A stretch of DNA of 64,000 bases from Amycolatopsis pittospori. GTDB lineage: Bacteria; Actinomycetota; Actinomycetes; Mycobacteriales; Pseudonocardiaceae. Position numbers and translations under genes: made by a program. The stretch spans positions 1-64,000 of the forward strand of contig NZ_JACBXD010000035.1 in the NCBI RefSeq assembly GCF_013870525.1. The letters run 5' to 3'. The notes under the pieces are model-generated. The model was not told where the DNA came from. It ran no database searches and saw only the letters and a program-made list of their open reading frames with translations. This document shows, in pieces, positions 7,985 to 15,599 of this stretch. Each line of letters begins with the position of its first letter. Positions within the stretch are counted from its first letter, which is position 1.

Positions 7985-8488
7985 CTATTCGTGCGGCACG
8001 GGACGGCCGGGCTGTTCACCGCCCCGGGTGTCACCGTAGGACCGCTTCGGCACCATCACCTTGCGGCGGAACACACACACGATCGTGCCGTCCTGCTTGT
8101 AACCGCGGGTCTCGACGTAGACGACGCCGCGATCGTCCTTCGACTTCGACGGCGTCTTGTCCAGCACCTCGGTCTCGCCGTAGATGGTGTCACCGTGGAA
8201 GGTCGGCTTCACGTGTTTCAGCGATTCGACCTCGAGATTCGCGATCGCCTTGCCGGACACGTCCGGCACCGACATCCCGAGCAGCAGCGAGTAGATGTAG
8301 TTCCCGACCACGACGTTCTTGCCGAAATCGGTGGTCTCCTCGGCGTAGTGCGCGTCGAGGTGCAGCGGATGGTGGTTCATGGTGATCAGGCAGAACAGGT
8401 GGTCGTCGTACTCGGTGACCGTTTTGCCCGGCCAGTGCTTGTAGACCGCGCCGACCTCGAACTCTTCGTAATAGCGACCGAACTGCAC
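7985..8488 (-). CDS. MaoC-family hot-dog dehydratase
   Basis: 167 aa. The start is placed at GTG 8488 because AGGAGG lies 6-7 nt upstream and the conserved family N-terminus (QFGRYYEEFEVG) begins there, although the frame is open further. MaoC-like proteins are single hot-dog fold hydratases that add water to enoyl-CoA or similar thioesters. In typical R-specific hydratases the active site reads D-x-N-P-L-H; here the equivalent stretch is MNHHPLHLDAHYA, lacking that Asp. The Rv2499c group looks similar. The substrate is unknown; mesaconyl-CoA-type hydration is a possibility. Confidence 0.8.
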   Translation of the reverse strand: MQFGRYYEEFEVGAVYKHWPGKTVTEYDDHLFCLITMNHHPLHLDAHYAEETTDFGKNVVVGNYIYSLLLGMSVPDVSGKAIANLEVESLKHVKPTFHGDTIYGETEVLDKTPSKSKDDRGVVYVETRGYKQDGTIVCVFRRKVMVPKRSYGDTRGGEQPGRPVPHE

Positions 8489-8812
8489 CCATTCCTCCTG
8501 CACGAGTAACGCGGCGTGAGCCTGGAACGACAGGCTTTCGTGTTGAGGAGTACCCTCGACCATTGGTGTCGGGTCGTCAACGCGACCCACACCACTGCGT
8601 AACCGTCCGCCGAGCCGAAGGAGGTGAGGAACCCGATGTCCAGTGGCGATAGTCCGCTTCCTAGTAGTCGCAGCGTTTCCGCCTTCACATCTCGCCGGAT
8701 CCCCACCTGGCAGGGCTGACGAAACCGGGAACGCTGGCCTAGCCGAGCGGCCCCCCGACCGCTTGGCCCGTCGTCTTCGCGCACAACGCACGACGTCTGC
8801 CCAGGAGATCCC
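8489..8812. other. 324-bp divergent intergenic region (maoC/corA)
   Basis: It holds a GGGTCG/CGACCC hairpin at 8571-8588, a short ORF with a strong ribosome binding site (8636-8719, listed separately), and GC-rich sequence with small inverted repeats before corA. It probably contains both promoters. No riboswitch family is clearly matched. Confidence 0.5.
8636..8719 (+). CDS. Possible 27-aa leader peptide upstream of corA
   Basis: The frame starts at ATG 8636 with GGAGGTGAGG ending 6 nt before it, and stops at TGA 8719, 93 bp before the corA start. The peptide is Ser-, Pro- and Arg-rich (SSGDSPLPSSRS, then RRIPTWQG). Upstream peptides with proline codons control Mg2+ transporter genes in enterobacteria, and the strong ribosome site makes translation likely. 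Whether it regulates corA is inference; it may be incidental. Confidence 0.4.
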   Translation: MSSGDSPLPSSRSVSAFTSRRIPTWQG

Positions 8813-9901
8813 ATGCCTGCCATTCCCTCGCTCGGAGGCCTTCGCGGCCGGAGCAACGGCCGCGCCAAAGGCGTCCCCGAGCGCCCCATCCCAGTCCCCC
8901 TTTCGGCGTACGTCGTCGACTGCGCGGTGTACGTGGAGGGCAAGCGCCTGCCCGGCCGCTGGACGCACGCCGAGGCCATCAAAGAGGTGCGCAAGCGGCA
9001 CGCGGGGTTCGTCTGGATCGGCCTGCACGAGCCGGACGCGGTGCAGATCCAGGGCATCGCGGAGACCTTCGGCCTGCACGAACTGGCCGTCGAGGACGCG
9101 CTCGAAGCGCACCAGCGGCCCAAGCTCGAACGCTACGACGACACGCTGTTCATGGTGCTGAAGACGGTTCGCTACGTCGAACACGAGTCGCCCGCGACGG
9201 CGAACGAGATCGTCGAGACCGGCGAGCTGATGGCGTTCCTCGGCCGCGACTTCGTGATCACCGTGCGGCACGGGAACCACTCGGGGCTGGCCCGGCTGCG
9301 CCGCGAACTCGACCAGGACCCGGAACGGCTCGACCTGGGGCCGTCCGCGGTACTGCACGCGATCGCCGACCACGTCGTCGACCACTACCTCGACGTCACC
9401 ACGGCGATCGAGTCGGACATCGACGAAATGGAGACGCACGTCTTCGCGCCGCGCTCCAAGGTGAGCGCCGAGCAGATCTACTTCATGAAGCGCGAGGTGC
9501 TGGAACTGCGCCGCGCGGTCATGCCGCTGGGTACTCCGCTGCAGCGCCTCGCCGAGGGCTACACGCGGCTGATCCCGGACGAGGTCCGCTCGTACTTCCG
9601 CGACGTCTCCGACCACTTGACGACCGTCGCGGAGCGGGTCGCGAACTTCGACGAACTGCTGACCACCCTGGTGGACGCGACGCTGGCGAAGATCACGCTC
9701 CAGCAGAACACCGACATGCGCAAGATCACCGCCTGGGCGGCGATCATCGCGGTCCCGACGGCACTCGCCGGCATCTACGGGATGAACTTCGACTACATGC
9801 CGGAGCTCCACTGGCGCTTCGGCTATCCGATGGCGATGACGATCATCTTCGGCGTCTGCATCCTGCTCTACCGAATATTCAGGAAGAACCGCTGGCTCTG
9901 A
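8813..9901 (+). CDS. corA: CorA-family Mg2+/Co2+ transporter
   Basis: 362 aa, ATG at 8813. A long cytoplasmic alpha/beta and helical region of about 290 residues is followed by two C-terminal membrane helices. The signature YGMNF sits in the loop between them and the acidic MPEL follows, as in the CorA pore. The basic C-terminal end (RIFRKNRWL) is typical. CorA forms homopentamers that carry Mg2+ (also Co2+ or Ni2+) into the cell. A 38-aa membrane protein gene follows directly and a possible leader peptide precedes it. Confidence 0.92.
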   Translation: MPAIPSLGGLRGRSNGRAKGVPERPIPVPLSAYVVDCAVYVEGKRLPGRWTHAEAIKEVRKRHAGFVWIGLHEPDAVQIQGIAETFGLHELAVEDALEAHQRPKLERYDDTLFMVLKTVRYVEHESPATANEIVETGELMAFLGRDFVITVRHGNHSGLARLRRELDQDPERLDLGPSAVLHAIADHVVDHYLDVTTAIESDIDEMETHVFAPRSKVSAEQIYFMKREVLELRRAVMPLGTPLQRLAEGYTRLIPDEVRSYFRDVSDHLTTVAERVANFDELLTTLVDATLAKITLQQNTDMRKITAWAAIIAVPTALAGIYGMNFDYMPELHWRFGYPMAMTIIFGVCILLYRIFRKNRWL

Positions 9902-9936
9902 CCTTTCTTCCCCTTTCGGTAGCAATGGAGTCCCTC

Positions 9937-10053
9937 ATGCCAAGGATCCTGACCAACCTGAAGTTCTGGGCGCTCGCCTTCTGCCTCGTCTGGCTGGGCA
10001 TCGTCGTCGCGATCATCGCCAAGGACCCCGCGTTCGCACACGGCGTCAAGTAG
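9937..10053 (+). CDS. Small membrane protein (38 aa) downstream of corA
   Basis: ATG at 9937 with GGAG 6 nt upstream (an in-frame ATG at 9925 is also possible), TAG at 10051-10053. Sequence: basic start (MPRILTNLK), one hydrophobic helix (FWALAFCLVWLGIVVAIIA), short polar tail (KDPAFAHGVK). It begins 35 bp after corA and ends 25 bp before the metallophosphoesterase gene on the same strand. It could be a small partner or regulator of CorA, but no family is recognised. Confidence 0.5.
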   Translation: MPRILTNLKFWALAFCLVWLGIVVAIIAKDPAFAHGVK

Positions 10054-10078
10054 CGCCCGGGGCCTTACGCTGGGGCCT

Positions 10079-10726
10079 ATGAAAGCGCTGGTCGTCGCGG
10101 ACGAGGTCGAAGAGCGGTTGTGGACCTCCGCGGTCCACAACCACCCGGCCGACCTCGTCATCGGCGCAGGCGACCTGCCGTACGAGTACCTGGAGTTCCT
10201 GGCGGGCGCGCTCGACGTGCCCTGCGTGTTCGTCCCCGGCAACCACGATCCCGACCTGTCCGGCTACACCCGCTACGGGGGACTGTCCATGAAGGACGGT
10301 TTCCCGGCGGTGTGGCCGGGGCCGGCGGGCGGGGTGAACGCGGACGGCCGGATCGTCGACGTCGGCGGACTCCGGTTCGCCGGACTCGGCGGTTCGGTCC
10401 GCTATAACGACGGCCCCAACCAGTGGACACAGCGGCAGCAGGCGCGGCGTGCGCGGCGTCTGGTGCGCCGGGCACGGTTCCGCCGTTGGCGTGACGGGCG
10501 GGACGTCGATGTACTGCTCACCCACGCGCCGCCGCGGCATTGCGGCGACCGCGAGGACCCGCCGCACCGCGGGTTCGACTGTCTCCATCGCACGATCGAG
10601 TTGTTGCGGCCGAAATGGTTGCTGCACGGACATATCCACCCGCACGGTGAACCCGTGCCGGACCGGGTGGTCGGCGGGACCACGGTACGCAACGTGGTCG
10701 GGCACCGGATCATGGAGTTCCTATGA
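10079..10726 (+). CDS. Calcineurin-like metallophosphoesterase
   Basis: 215 aa, ATG at 10079. Metal motifs are reduced but readable: LVIGAGDLPYEYLE (the GD motif), VPGNHDPDL (the GNHD motif), LLTHAPPRHCGD (the second His motif) and LLHGHIHPHGEP (the GHxH motif). The usual N-terminal DxH is replaced by ADEVEE, so one metal site may be altered. It probably hydrolyses a phosphodiester; substrate unknown. Its stop overlaps the start of the ParB-like gene (ATGA, 10723-10726), so the two are translationally coupled. Confidence 0.8.
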   Translation: MKALVVADEVEERLWTSAVHNHPADLVIGAGDLPYEYLEFLAGALDVPCVFVPGNHDPDLSGYTRYGGLSMKDGFPAVWPGPAGGVNADGRIVDVGGLRFAGLGGSVRYNDGPNQWTQRQQARRARRLVRRARFRRWRDGRDVDVLLTHAPPRHCGDREDPPHRGFDCLHRTIELLRPKWLLHGHIHPHGEPVPDRVVGGTTVRNVVGHRIMEFL

Positions 10727-11562
10727 AGGACACCGGTTTTCCCCGCGCTGACGCGGAACACGACTTCCTCCGCGCGCGACGGCGTCAGGTGTTGTCGCGG
10801 CTGGCCAACTGGCTGCGCGGCGAACCCGACGACGTCAACATCATGCTGCCGTTCCACGAGGTGGTCGACGCGCTCGGCTACCTCGGCGAACGGAAGATCG
10901 GGCCGCGCGTGATCCGGCTCGATTCGATCGTCGGCAGCGTCGACCGCGGCCGCGACTTCGACCGCCGCTTCCGGCCGACGTCCGGCCGCGTCCGCGAACG
11001 CTGGGAACGCCTGGCGCTCGCGACGAGGCGCGGCGAATCGATCCCGCCGATCGAGGTGTACCGGGTCGGCGAACTGCATTTCATCATCGACGGCCACCAC
11101 CGGGTTTCCGTGGCACACGCGATGGCACTGTCCACAATCGAAGCGATGGTCACCGAGGTCCGGACCAAACTGGACCCGAGCGGGATCCGGTACCGCGGCG
11201 ACCTGATCGTCAAGGACTACCGGCGGCTGTTCCTGGACCGCGTCCCGCTTTCCGGGCACTCGCGCGCTTCGGTGGTGTTCACGGATCCGTGGGACTACGC
11301 GCGGCTCGGGGAACACGTGGAGGCATGGGGTTTCCGGCTGATGCAGGACGAGGGTCAGTACTCCGACCGTGCGTCGCTGGCGCAGCGGTGGTTCGACGAG
11401 GAGTTCGTGCCGGTGCTCGCGATGCTGCGGCAGGCGGACATGATCGGCGACCGCACCGACGCCGAGGCGTACCTGTGGGTGGCCTGCGAACGGTACCGGC
11501 TGATCCGGACGCACCGGTGGGACGACGAGGTCTTCGAAGCCGTGCGTTCACAGTCCCGCTGA
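10723..11562 (+). CDS. ParB-like nuclease-domain protein
   Basis: 279 aa, ATG at 10723. A ParB/Srx-fold domain lies at about residues 75-150: IPPIEVYRVGELHFIIDGHHRVSVA, with the DGHHR motif that corresponds to the D-G-x-x-R of ParB-like CTP/ATP-binding domains. There is no ParB helix-turn-helix, so this is a stand-alone member rather than the chromosome partition protein. The C-terminal half is helical and charged. It is coupled to the metallophosphoesterase by a 4-nt overlap, suggesting a shared nucleotide- or DNA-related role. Confidence 0.75.
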   Translation: MKDTGFPRADAEHDFLRARRRQVLSRLANWLRGEPDDVNIMLPFHEVVDALGYLGERKIGPRVIRLDSIVGSVDRGRDFDRRFRPTSGRVRERWERLALATRRGESIPPIEVYRVGELHFIIDGHHRVSVAHAMALSTIEAMVTEVRTKLDPSGIRYRGDLIVKDYRRLFLDRVPLSGHSRASVVFTDPWDYARLGEHVEAWGFRLMQDEGQYSDRASLAQRWFDEEFVPVLAMLRQADMIGDRTDAEAYLWVACERYRLIRTHRWDDEVFEAVRSQSR

Positions 11563-11603
11563 CGTCTCCCCCGCGTGCGCGTCATGCGTCTCGGCTCACT
11601 GGT

Positions 11604-11662
11604 GGTGTTGCGAAAGCCACTTTCGCAACCTTCAACGTTGCGAAAGTGGCTTTCGCAACACC
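11604..11662. repeat. Long palindrome with nested hairpins (GTTGCGAAAG type)
   Basis: Perfect 26-nt arms (11604-11629, 11637-11662) around a 7-nt loop. Each arm contains its own hairpin GCGAAAG, CCA, CTTTCGC. It lies at the convergent ParB-like/MFS junction. Confidence 0.85.
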
Positions 11663-11716
11663 GTCTCCCTGCCCGGCCGCTCAACCGGGAAGTCGTCCTC
11701 CCAGAACCCTCGTGCA

Positions 11717-11763
11717 ATGAACGGCCCGTTACTTGCAAATTTTGCAAGTAACGGGCCGTTCAT
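11717..11763. repeat. Long palindrome, ATGAACGGCCCGTTACTTGC family, copy 1
   Basis: Perfect 23-nt arms around one T (47 nt in total). Family members recur at 39097 and 50140. It lies 12 bp before the MFS stop and probably terminates both converging transcripts. Confidence 0.85.
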
Positions 11764-11774
11764 AGCACCGGTGA

Positions 11775-13298
11775 CTACATGTGGACGGCGACCGGAGCGC
11801 CTTCCGAAGCGCCTTCAGGCGCCTTCGCCGGGGCACCGGACCGAAGAAGCAGCCCACAGATCACCGCACCGGCCACGAAGATCCACCCGCCCCACACGAA
11901 AGCGGTCGTGTAACTGTGCACGGCCGCTTCGGCCGCGAGTTGCGGCGTGGGGACCTTTCCGGCCGCGAACGACACCGCCGCGTTTCCGGCCAGCGTGCTC
12001 AGCAGCGCGGTCCCGATCGAGCCGCCGACCTGCTGCGCGGTGTTGACCGCCGCCGACGCGACACCGGCGTCGTGCGTGTCGACACCGAAGGTCGCGACGC
12101 TCATCGCGGGCGCCATCGCGAGGCCGATACCGACGCCCATCACCATCAGCGGGAACAGCACGCCGCTGGCGTAGGTGCTGGTGGTGTCGATGGCCGAGAG
12201 CCAGAACAGACCCAGTCCGGCGATCAGCATTCCCAGCGACACCAACGGTTTCGCGCCGAACTTCGGCAGCAGTACGGCTGTCGCCGACGTCGCGCTGGCC
12301 ATCAGGGTGGCGACCATCGGCAGGAACGCGACCCCGCTCTGCACCGGCGTGAACGCGAGGTTCAGCTGGATGTAGAAGGTGAGGAACAGGAAGATCGAGA
12401 ACATTCCGATGGCGAGCAGGAACATCGCGAGGTAGGAGCCGCCGCGGTCGCGGTCGAGCAGGACACGCAGCGGCAGGAGCGGATGTTCGGCCCGCTGCTG
12501 GATCAGTACGAACGCGGTCAGCAGCACGACACCGGCGGCGAGGAAGCCCCACACCGAGATCGAGGACCACGAGTCGCGTTCGGCGTTCGCGAAACCGTAG
12601 ACGAGGCCGAAGAGACCGGCCGACGCGGTGATCGTGCCCGGGATGTCGAGCTTCGGGCGCGGGCCGTCGCTTTCGGCGTTCTTCAGCAGCACGGCCGAAC
12701 CGGCGAACGCGATCACGGCGAAGATGATGTTGACGTACATCGACCAGCGCCAGTCGAGGTACTCGGTCAGCACACCGCCGAGCAGCAGGCCGATCGCCGC
12801 GCCGCCACCACCGATGGCGCCGAAGACACCGAAGGCCTTGCCGCGTTCCTTCGGGTCGGTGAAGGTCGTCGTCAGCAGCGAAAGGGCCGCCGGGGCGAGA
12901 AGGGCACCGAAGACACCTTGCGCGGCACGGGCGACGAGCAGCATTTCGATGCTGGTCGCGGCGCCACCGATCGCCGAAACGATCGCGAAGCCGGCCAGGC
13001 CGACGAGGAACGCGCGTTTGCGGCCGAAGAGGTCCGCGAGCCGTCCGCCCAGCAGGAGCAGGCTGCCGAACGCGAGCGCGTACGCGGTGACGACCCACTG
13101 GCGGGCGTCGTTCGAGAAGCCGAGGTCCTGCTGCGCCGACGGAAGCGCGATGTTCACGACGGTGGCGTCGAGTACCACCATCAGCTGGGCGAGACCGATC
13201 ATCACCAGGATCAGCCATCTCCTGGCGTGGTGCGGGTTGGTGTGCTGCGCGGCCGCGTCCCCCGGCGGCGTGACGACAGCGGTGGATGACTCAGACAT
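11775..13298 (-). CDS. DHA2-family MFS drug efflux transporter
   Basis: 507 aa from ATG 13298, chosen because GAGGAAA lies 8 nt upstream; the open frame before it overlaps the divergent TetR gene. About 14 membrane helices. MFS motifs seen: LDATVVNIALP (antiporter motif region, helix 1), GGRLADLFGRKR (loop 2-3), and a G-rich helix 5 (GVFGAIGGGGAAIGLLLGG). This is the EmrB/QacA-type proton-coupled exporter of lipophilic drugs. The divergent TetR gene at 13421 is the obvious regulator, and the 122-bp gap should hold the operator. Confidence 0.9.
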   Translation of the reverse strand: MSESSTAVVTPPGDAAAQHTNPHHARRWLILVMIGLAQLMVVLDATVVNIALPSAQQDLGFSNDARQWVVTAYALAFGSLLLLGGRLADLFGRKRAFLVGLAGFAIVSAIGGAATSIEMLLVARAAQGVFGALLAPAALSLLTTTFTDPKERGKAFGVFGAIGGGGAAIGLLLGGVLTEYLDWRWSMYVNIIFAVIAFAGSAVLLKNAESDGPRPKLDIPGTITASAGLFGLVYGFANAERDSWSSISVWGFLAAGVVLLTAFVLIQQRAEHPLLPLRVLLDRDRGGSYLAMFLLAIGMFSIFLFLTFYIQLNLAFTPVQSGVAFLPMVATLMASATSATAVLLPKFGAKPLVSLGMLIAGLGLFWLSAIDTTSTYASGVLFPLMVMGVGIGLAMAPAMSVATFGVDTHDAGVASAAVNTAQQVGGSIGTALLSTLAGNAAVSFAAGKVPTPQLAAEAAVHSYTTAFVWGGWIFVAGAVICGLLLRSGAPAKAPEGASEGAPVAVHM

Positions 13299-13420
13299 GA
13301 AGGCGGTTTCCTCACCGATAGTGACGAAGAAGCTATGTGGAGTAGGTATCTCCCCTTTCGTCGGCCAACGTACCCGAAAAGCGGAGAAGCGTCCTCTACT
13401 TTGTTTGTTAAGCTGGACGA

Positions 13421-14098
13421 ATGGCTCGGGACCTTGCTCCCGCCGCACCGGCGCGGCCGCTGCGGCGCGACGCTGAACTCAATCGGCAGCGCATCATCGC
13501 GGCGGCACGCGATGTCTTCGGCGAGCGCGGGCTCGAAGCGACCCTCGACGACGTGGCGCATCACGCGGGCGTCGGCGTCGGAACCGTCTACCGCCGGTTC
13601 CCGAGTAAGGAACACCTGGTCGAGGCCATGTTCGTCGACCAGTTCGACACGATCCGAGAGTTCGCCGAAGAAGCACTTCGCGCCGAAGACCCGTGGGAAG
13701 GCTTCACCAGCTTCACGTGGCGCGCGGCCGAACTGCACGCCGGCGACCGCGGGTTACGCGAGGTCATGCTTTCGAATGTCTTCGGCCAGGAGCGCGTCGC
13801 CGAGGCGAAAGCGCGGATGGTGCCGTTGATCACACGGCTCGTCGAGCGGGCTCAGACCGCCGGCGCCCTCCGAGCGGACATCGTGCCGACGGACATGCCG
13901 CTCCTGCACCAGATGGTCGGCTCGGTCATCGAGTTCACGCACGGTATCCAACCGGATCTGTGGCGCCGGTGCCTCGCACTGCTGCTGGACGGCCTCCGAG
14001 CCGAACCCGGCCGCGCCACCCCGCTGCCGCATCCGCCGCTGAACTTCGAGGCACTGGACGAAGTGATGTGCTCCTTCAGGCTGCCGAAGCTGCGCTGA
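13421..14098 (+). CDS. TetR-family transcriptional repressor
   Basis: 225 aa, ATG at 13421. The N-terminal helix-turn-helix is clear: RIIAAARDVFGERGLEATLDD and VGVGTVYRRFPSKEHLVEAMF at about residues 25-72. The C-terminal ligand and dimer domain is helical (SBP-type TetR C-terminus is possible). It is divergent from the DHA2 efflux pump, so it most likely represses that gene and itself until a drug binds. A long palindrome begins 6 bp after its stop. Confidence 0.9.
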   Translation: MARDLAPAAPARPLRRDAELNRQRIIAAARDVFGERGLEATLDDVAHHAGVGVGTVYRRFPSKEHLVEAMFVDQFDTIREFAEEALRAEDPWEGFTSFTWRAAELHAGDRGLREVMLSNVFGQERVAEAKARMVPLITRLVERAQTAGALRADIVPTDMPLLHQMVGSVIEFTHGIQPDLWRRCLALLLDGLRAEPGRATPLPHPPLNFEALDEVMCSFRLPKLR

Positions 14099-14104
14099 CG
14101 GCCT

Positions 14105-14168
14105 CGCATTCAGTCCTCTGGTTGCGGTAGTTGCGCGTGCAAGGACCGCAACCAGAGGACTGAATGCG
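14105..14168. repeat. Long palindrome, CGCATTCAGTCCTCT family, copy 1
   Basis: Perfect 24-nt arms (14105-14128, 14145-14168) with a 16-nt loop that itself holds TTGCGCGTGCAA. It fills the convergent TetR/lipoprotein gap exactly, ending 1 bp before the lipoprotein stop codon. Confidence 0.85.
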
Positions 14169-14169
14169 G

Positions 14170-15093
14170 TCAGGGGAGTTTCGGGAACACCGCCACGGCG
14201 ACCTCACGGGCCGCGGCGCATCCGGCGTCGCCCGCGCCGTCGACGCCGACGACCGAGAGCATCGCCTGTTCGACGCGGTCCGGCGTGCCCGGGATCGGCC
14301 GGTGCGTGGTCACCTGGCAGAACGCGCCCGACGTCGTCACCTGGACCTGCCGCCCGCCCAGTGCCTCGGTCGCGCCGGGCGTGGTGTCCGCGCCGACCGA
14401 CAACGCGACGCTGACCTTGCCGCGGATGCAGCTGTGCCCGGAGAGCGCCGGGGCCGGGGTGGTCTCAGGACCGGCCGCGGCGTCGAGTTCGTGCTGGTCG
14501 AGCAGTGCGCACGGGGCGACACGCCCCCACGAGCGCTGGTCGAGGTTCAGCCGCCCCACCTTGTGCGCGGTGACCGCCTCCACCGCGCCACCGATCGTCG
14601 TGTCGGCGATCCGGCAGCGATTGACCTGGTCGACGGGATCCTTGTTGTCGGAGGTGACGACGATGGACAGCCGGATGCCGTCGGTGAAGGTCAGCATCCG
14701 CGTGCAGGCGGTGTCGGCGTTGAACGTCGACTGCTGGACGCTGATGCCCTCCGGCAGGGTCCCCCCGTACTCGTAGGGCTGGTTGTTCGGATCCTGCCCG
14801 GAAACGATCGGGCCGGTGCTGACGGTGTAGCGATTGGCACCCTCGACGAATTCGAGACGGCAGAACTCGAATGAGGAAAGCGGCGGTTTGACCGCGTTTC
14901 CGCCGCCGATCACCTTTTGCCGGTCGACCAGACTGCAGTAATCGAGCGACGAGTACTCCCCGAGCGCCTCGGCGGCGGTCAGGGCCTCGTCGCGGTCCGT
15001 ACTCGGCGACGGCGTCGCGACCGGCTCCGGCGTGGAACAAGCCGCTACGAGGAACAGGCCACAGAGGACTGCGATCAGACTCTTCGGGGGCAC
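14170..15093 (-). CDS. Secreted lipoprotein, DUF3558-like
   Basis: 307 aa, GTG at 15093. The signal peptide ends in a lipobox, FLVAACS, so the mature protein is probably lipid-anchored on the outer face of the membrane. The mature part has two similar halves, each with a D-Y/P-C-x-L-x-D motif (LDYCSLVDRQK and VAPCALLDQHEL) and further cysteines, which fits actinobacterial DUF3558-type lipoproteins (by pattern, not searched). Function unknown. It is divergent from pspC. Confidence 0.7.
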   Translation of the reverse strand: MPPKSLIAVLCGLFLVAACSTPEPVATPSPSTDRDEALTAAEALGEYSSLDYCSLVDRQKVIGGGNAVKPPLSSFEFCRLEFVEGANRYTVSTGPIVSGQDPNNQPYEYGGTLPEGISVQQSTFNADTACTRMLTFTDGIRLSIVVTSDNKDPVDQVNRCRIADTTIGGAVEAVTAHKVGRLNLDQRSWGRVAPCALLDQHELDAAAGPETTPAPALSGHSCIRGKVSVALSVGADTTPGATEALGGRQVQVTTSGAFCQVTTHRPIPGTPDRVEQAMLSVVGVDGAGDAGCAAAREVAVAVFPKLP

Positions 15094-15321
15094 CGGAGCA
15101 GTATCGTCAAAAGCGCCCGGAACACCACCCCTTACGGGCGAAGAACACAGGGGGATCGACGTTTTCCCAGGTGGGTACTTGACGTCGATTTCACGCCCTT
15201 AAGGGTGCGTTTCGTCCTGCGGCGTGATGCGCCCACGGCGCCACGCGGCGAAAATGGGTTTCACGGACCGGATCGGATCCACCGATTCTGACCCACCGTG
15301 ACGACCGAGAGGGACGAACCC

Positions 15322-15522
15322 GTGAGTAACCCCGTGGCCACCCGCCTGACCCGCCCGCGCCAGGGCCGCATGATCGGCGGCGTCTGCGCCGGTCTCGCCA
15401 AACGCTTCGGCACCACGCCGGGCAAGGTCCGCCTGCTCGCCGTGCTCTCCTGCCTGCTGCCGGGCCCGCAGTTCCTGATCTACATCGTGCTGTGGCTCGC
15501 CCTGCCCGAGACCGAGTACTGA
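15322..15522 (+). CDS. PspC-domain membrane protein
   Basis: 66 aa from GTG 15322, with AGGGA 7 nt upstream; a GTG at 15298 is in frame but lacks a ribosome site. The PspC signature is RMIGGVCAGLAKRFG, followed by one membrane helix (LAVLSCLLPGPQFLIYIVLWLALP). Single PspC-domain proteins take part in phage-shock or envelope-stress responses in many bacteria; in actinobacteria they often accompany LiaR-type systems, none of which is next to this gene. Its stop converges on sugC. Confidence 0.85.
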   Translation: MSNPVATRLTRPRQGRMIGGVCAGLAKRFGTTPGKVRLLAVLSCLLPGPQFLIYIVLWLALPETEY

Positions 15523-15599
15523 TCCCGGGCAGGACGATGTGAGACAAGCCCCCGGACCGCAGCTCCTCCGTGGAGGACGGCGGCGGGAGCATGGATGGA

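Noticed and set aside
8615..8640. M-box riboswitch upstream of corA
   Set aside because: GGAGGTGAGG recalls the M-box AGGTGAGG, but the remaining conserved M-box helices and motifs are not visible, and the sequence is explained by a ribosome site for the leader ORF.
7985..9925. A 646-codon minus-strand frame over maoC and corA
   Set aside because: Only the last 167 codons are MaoC; the rest is antisense to corA.
10723..11562. Chromosome partition ParB with a parS site
   Set aside because: The protein lacks the ParB helix-turn-helix, there is no ParA partner, and no GTTTCACGTGAAAC site is seen nearby.
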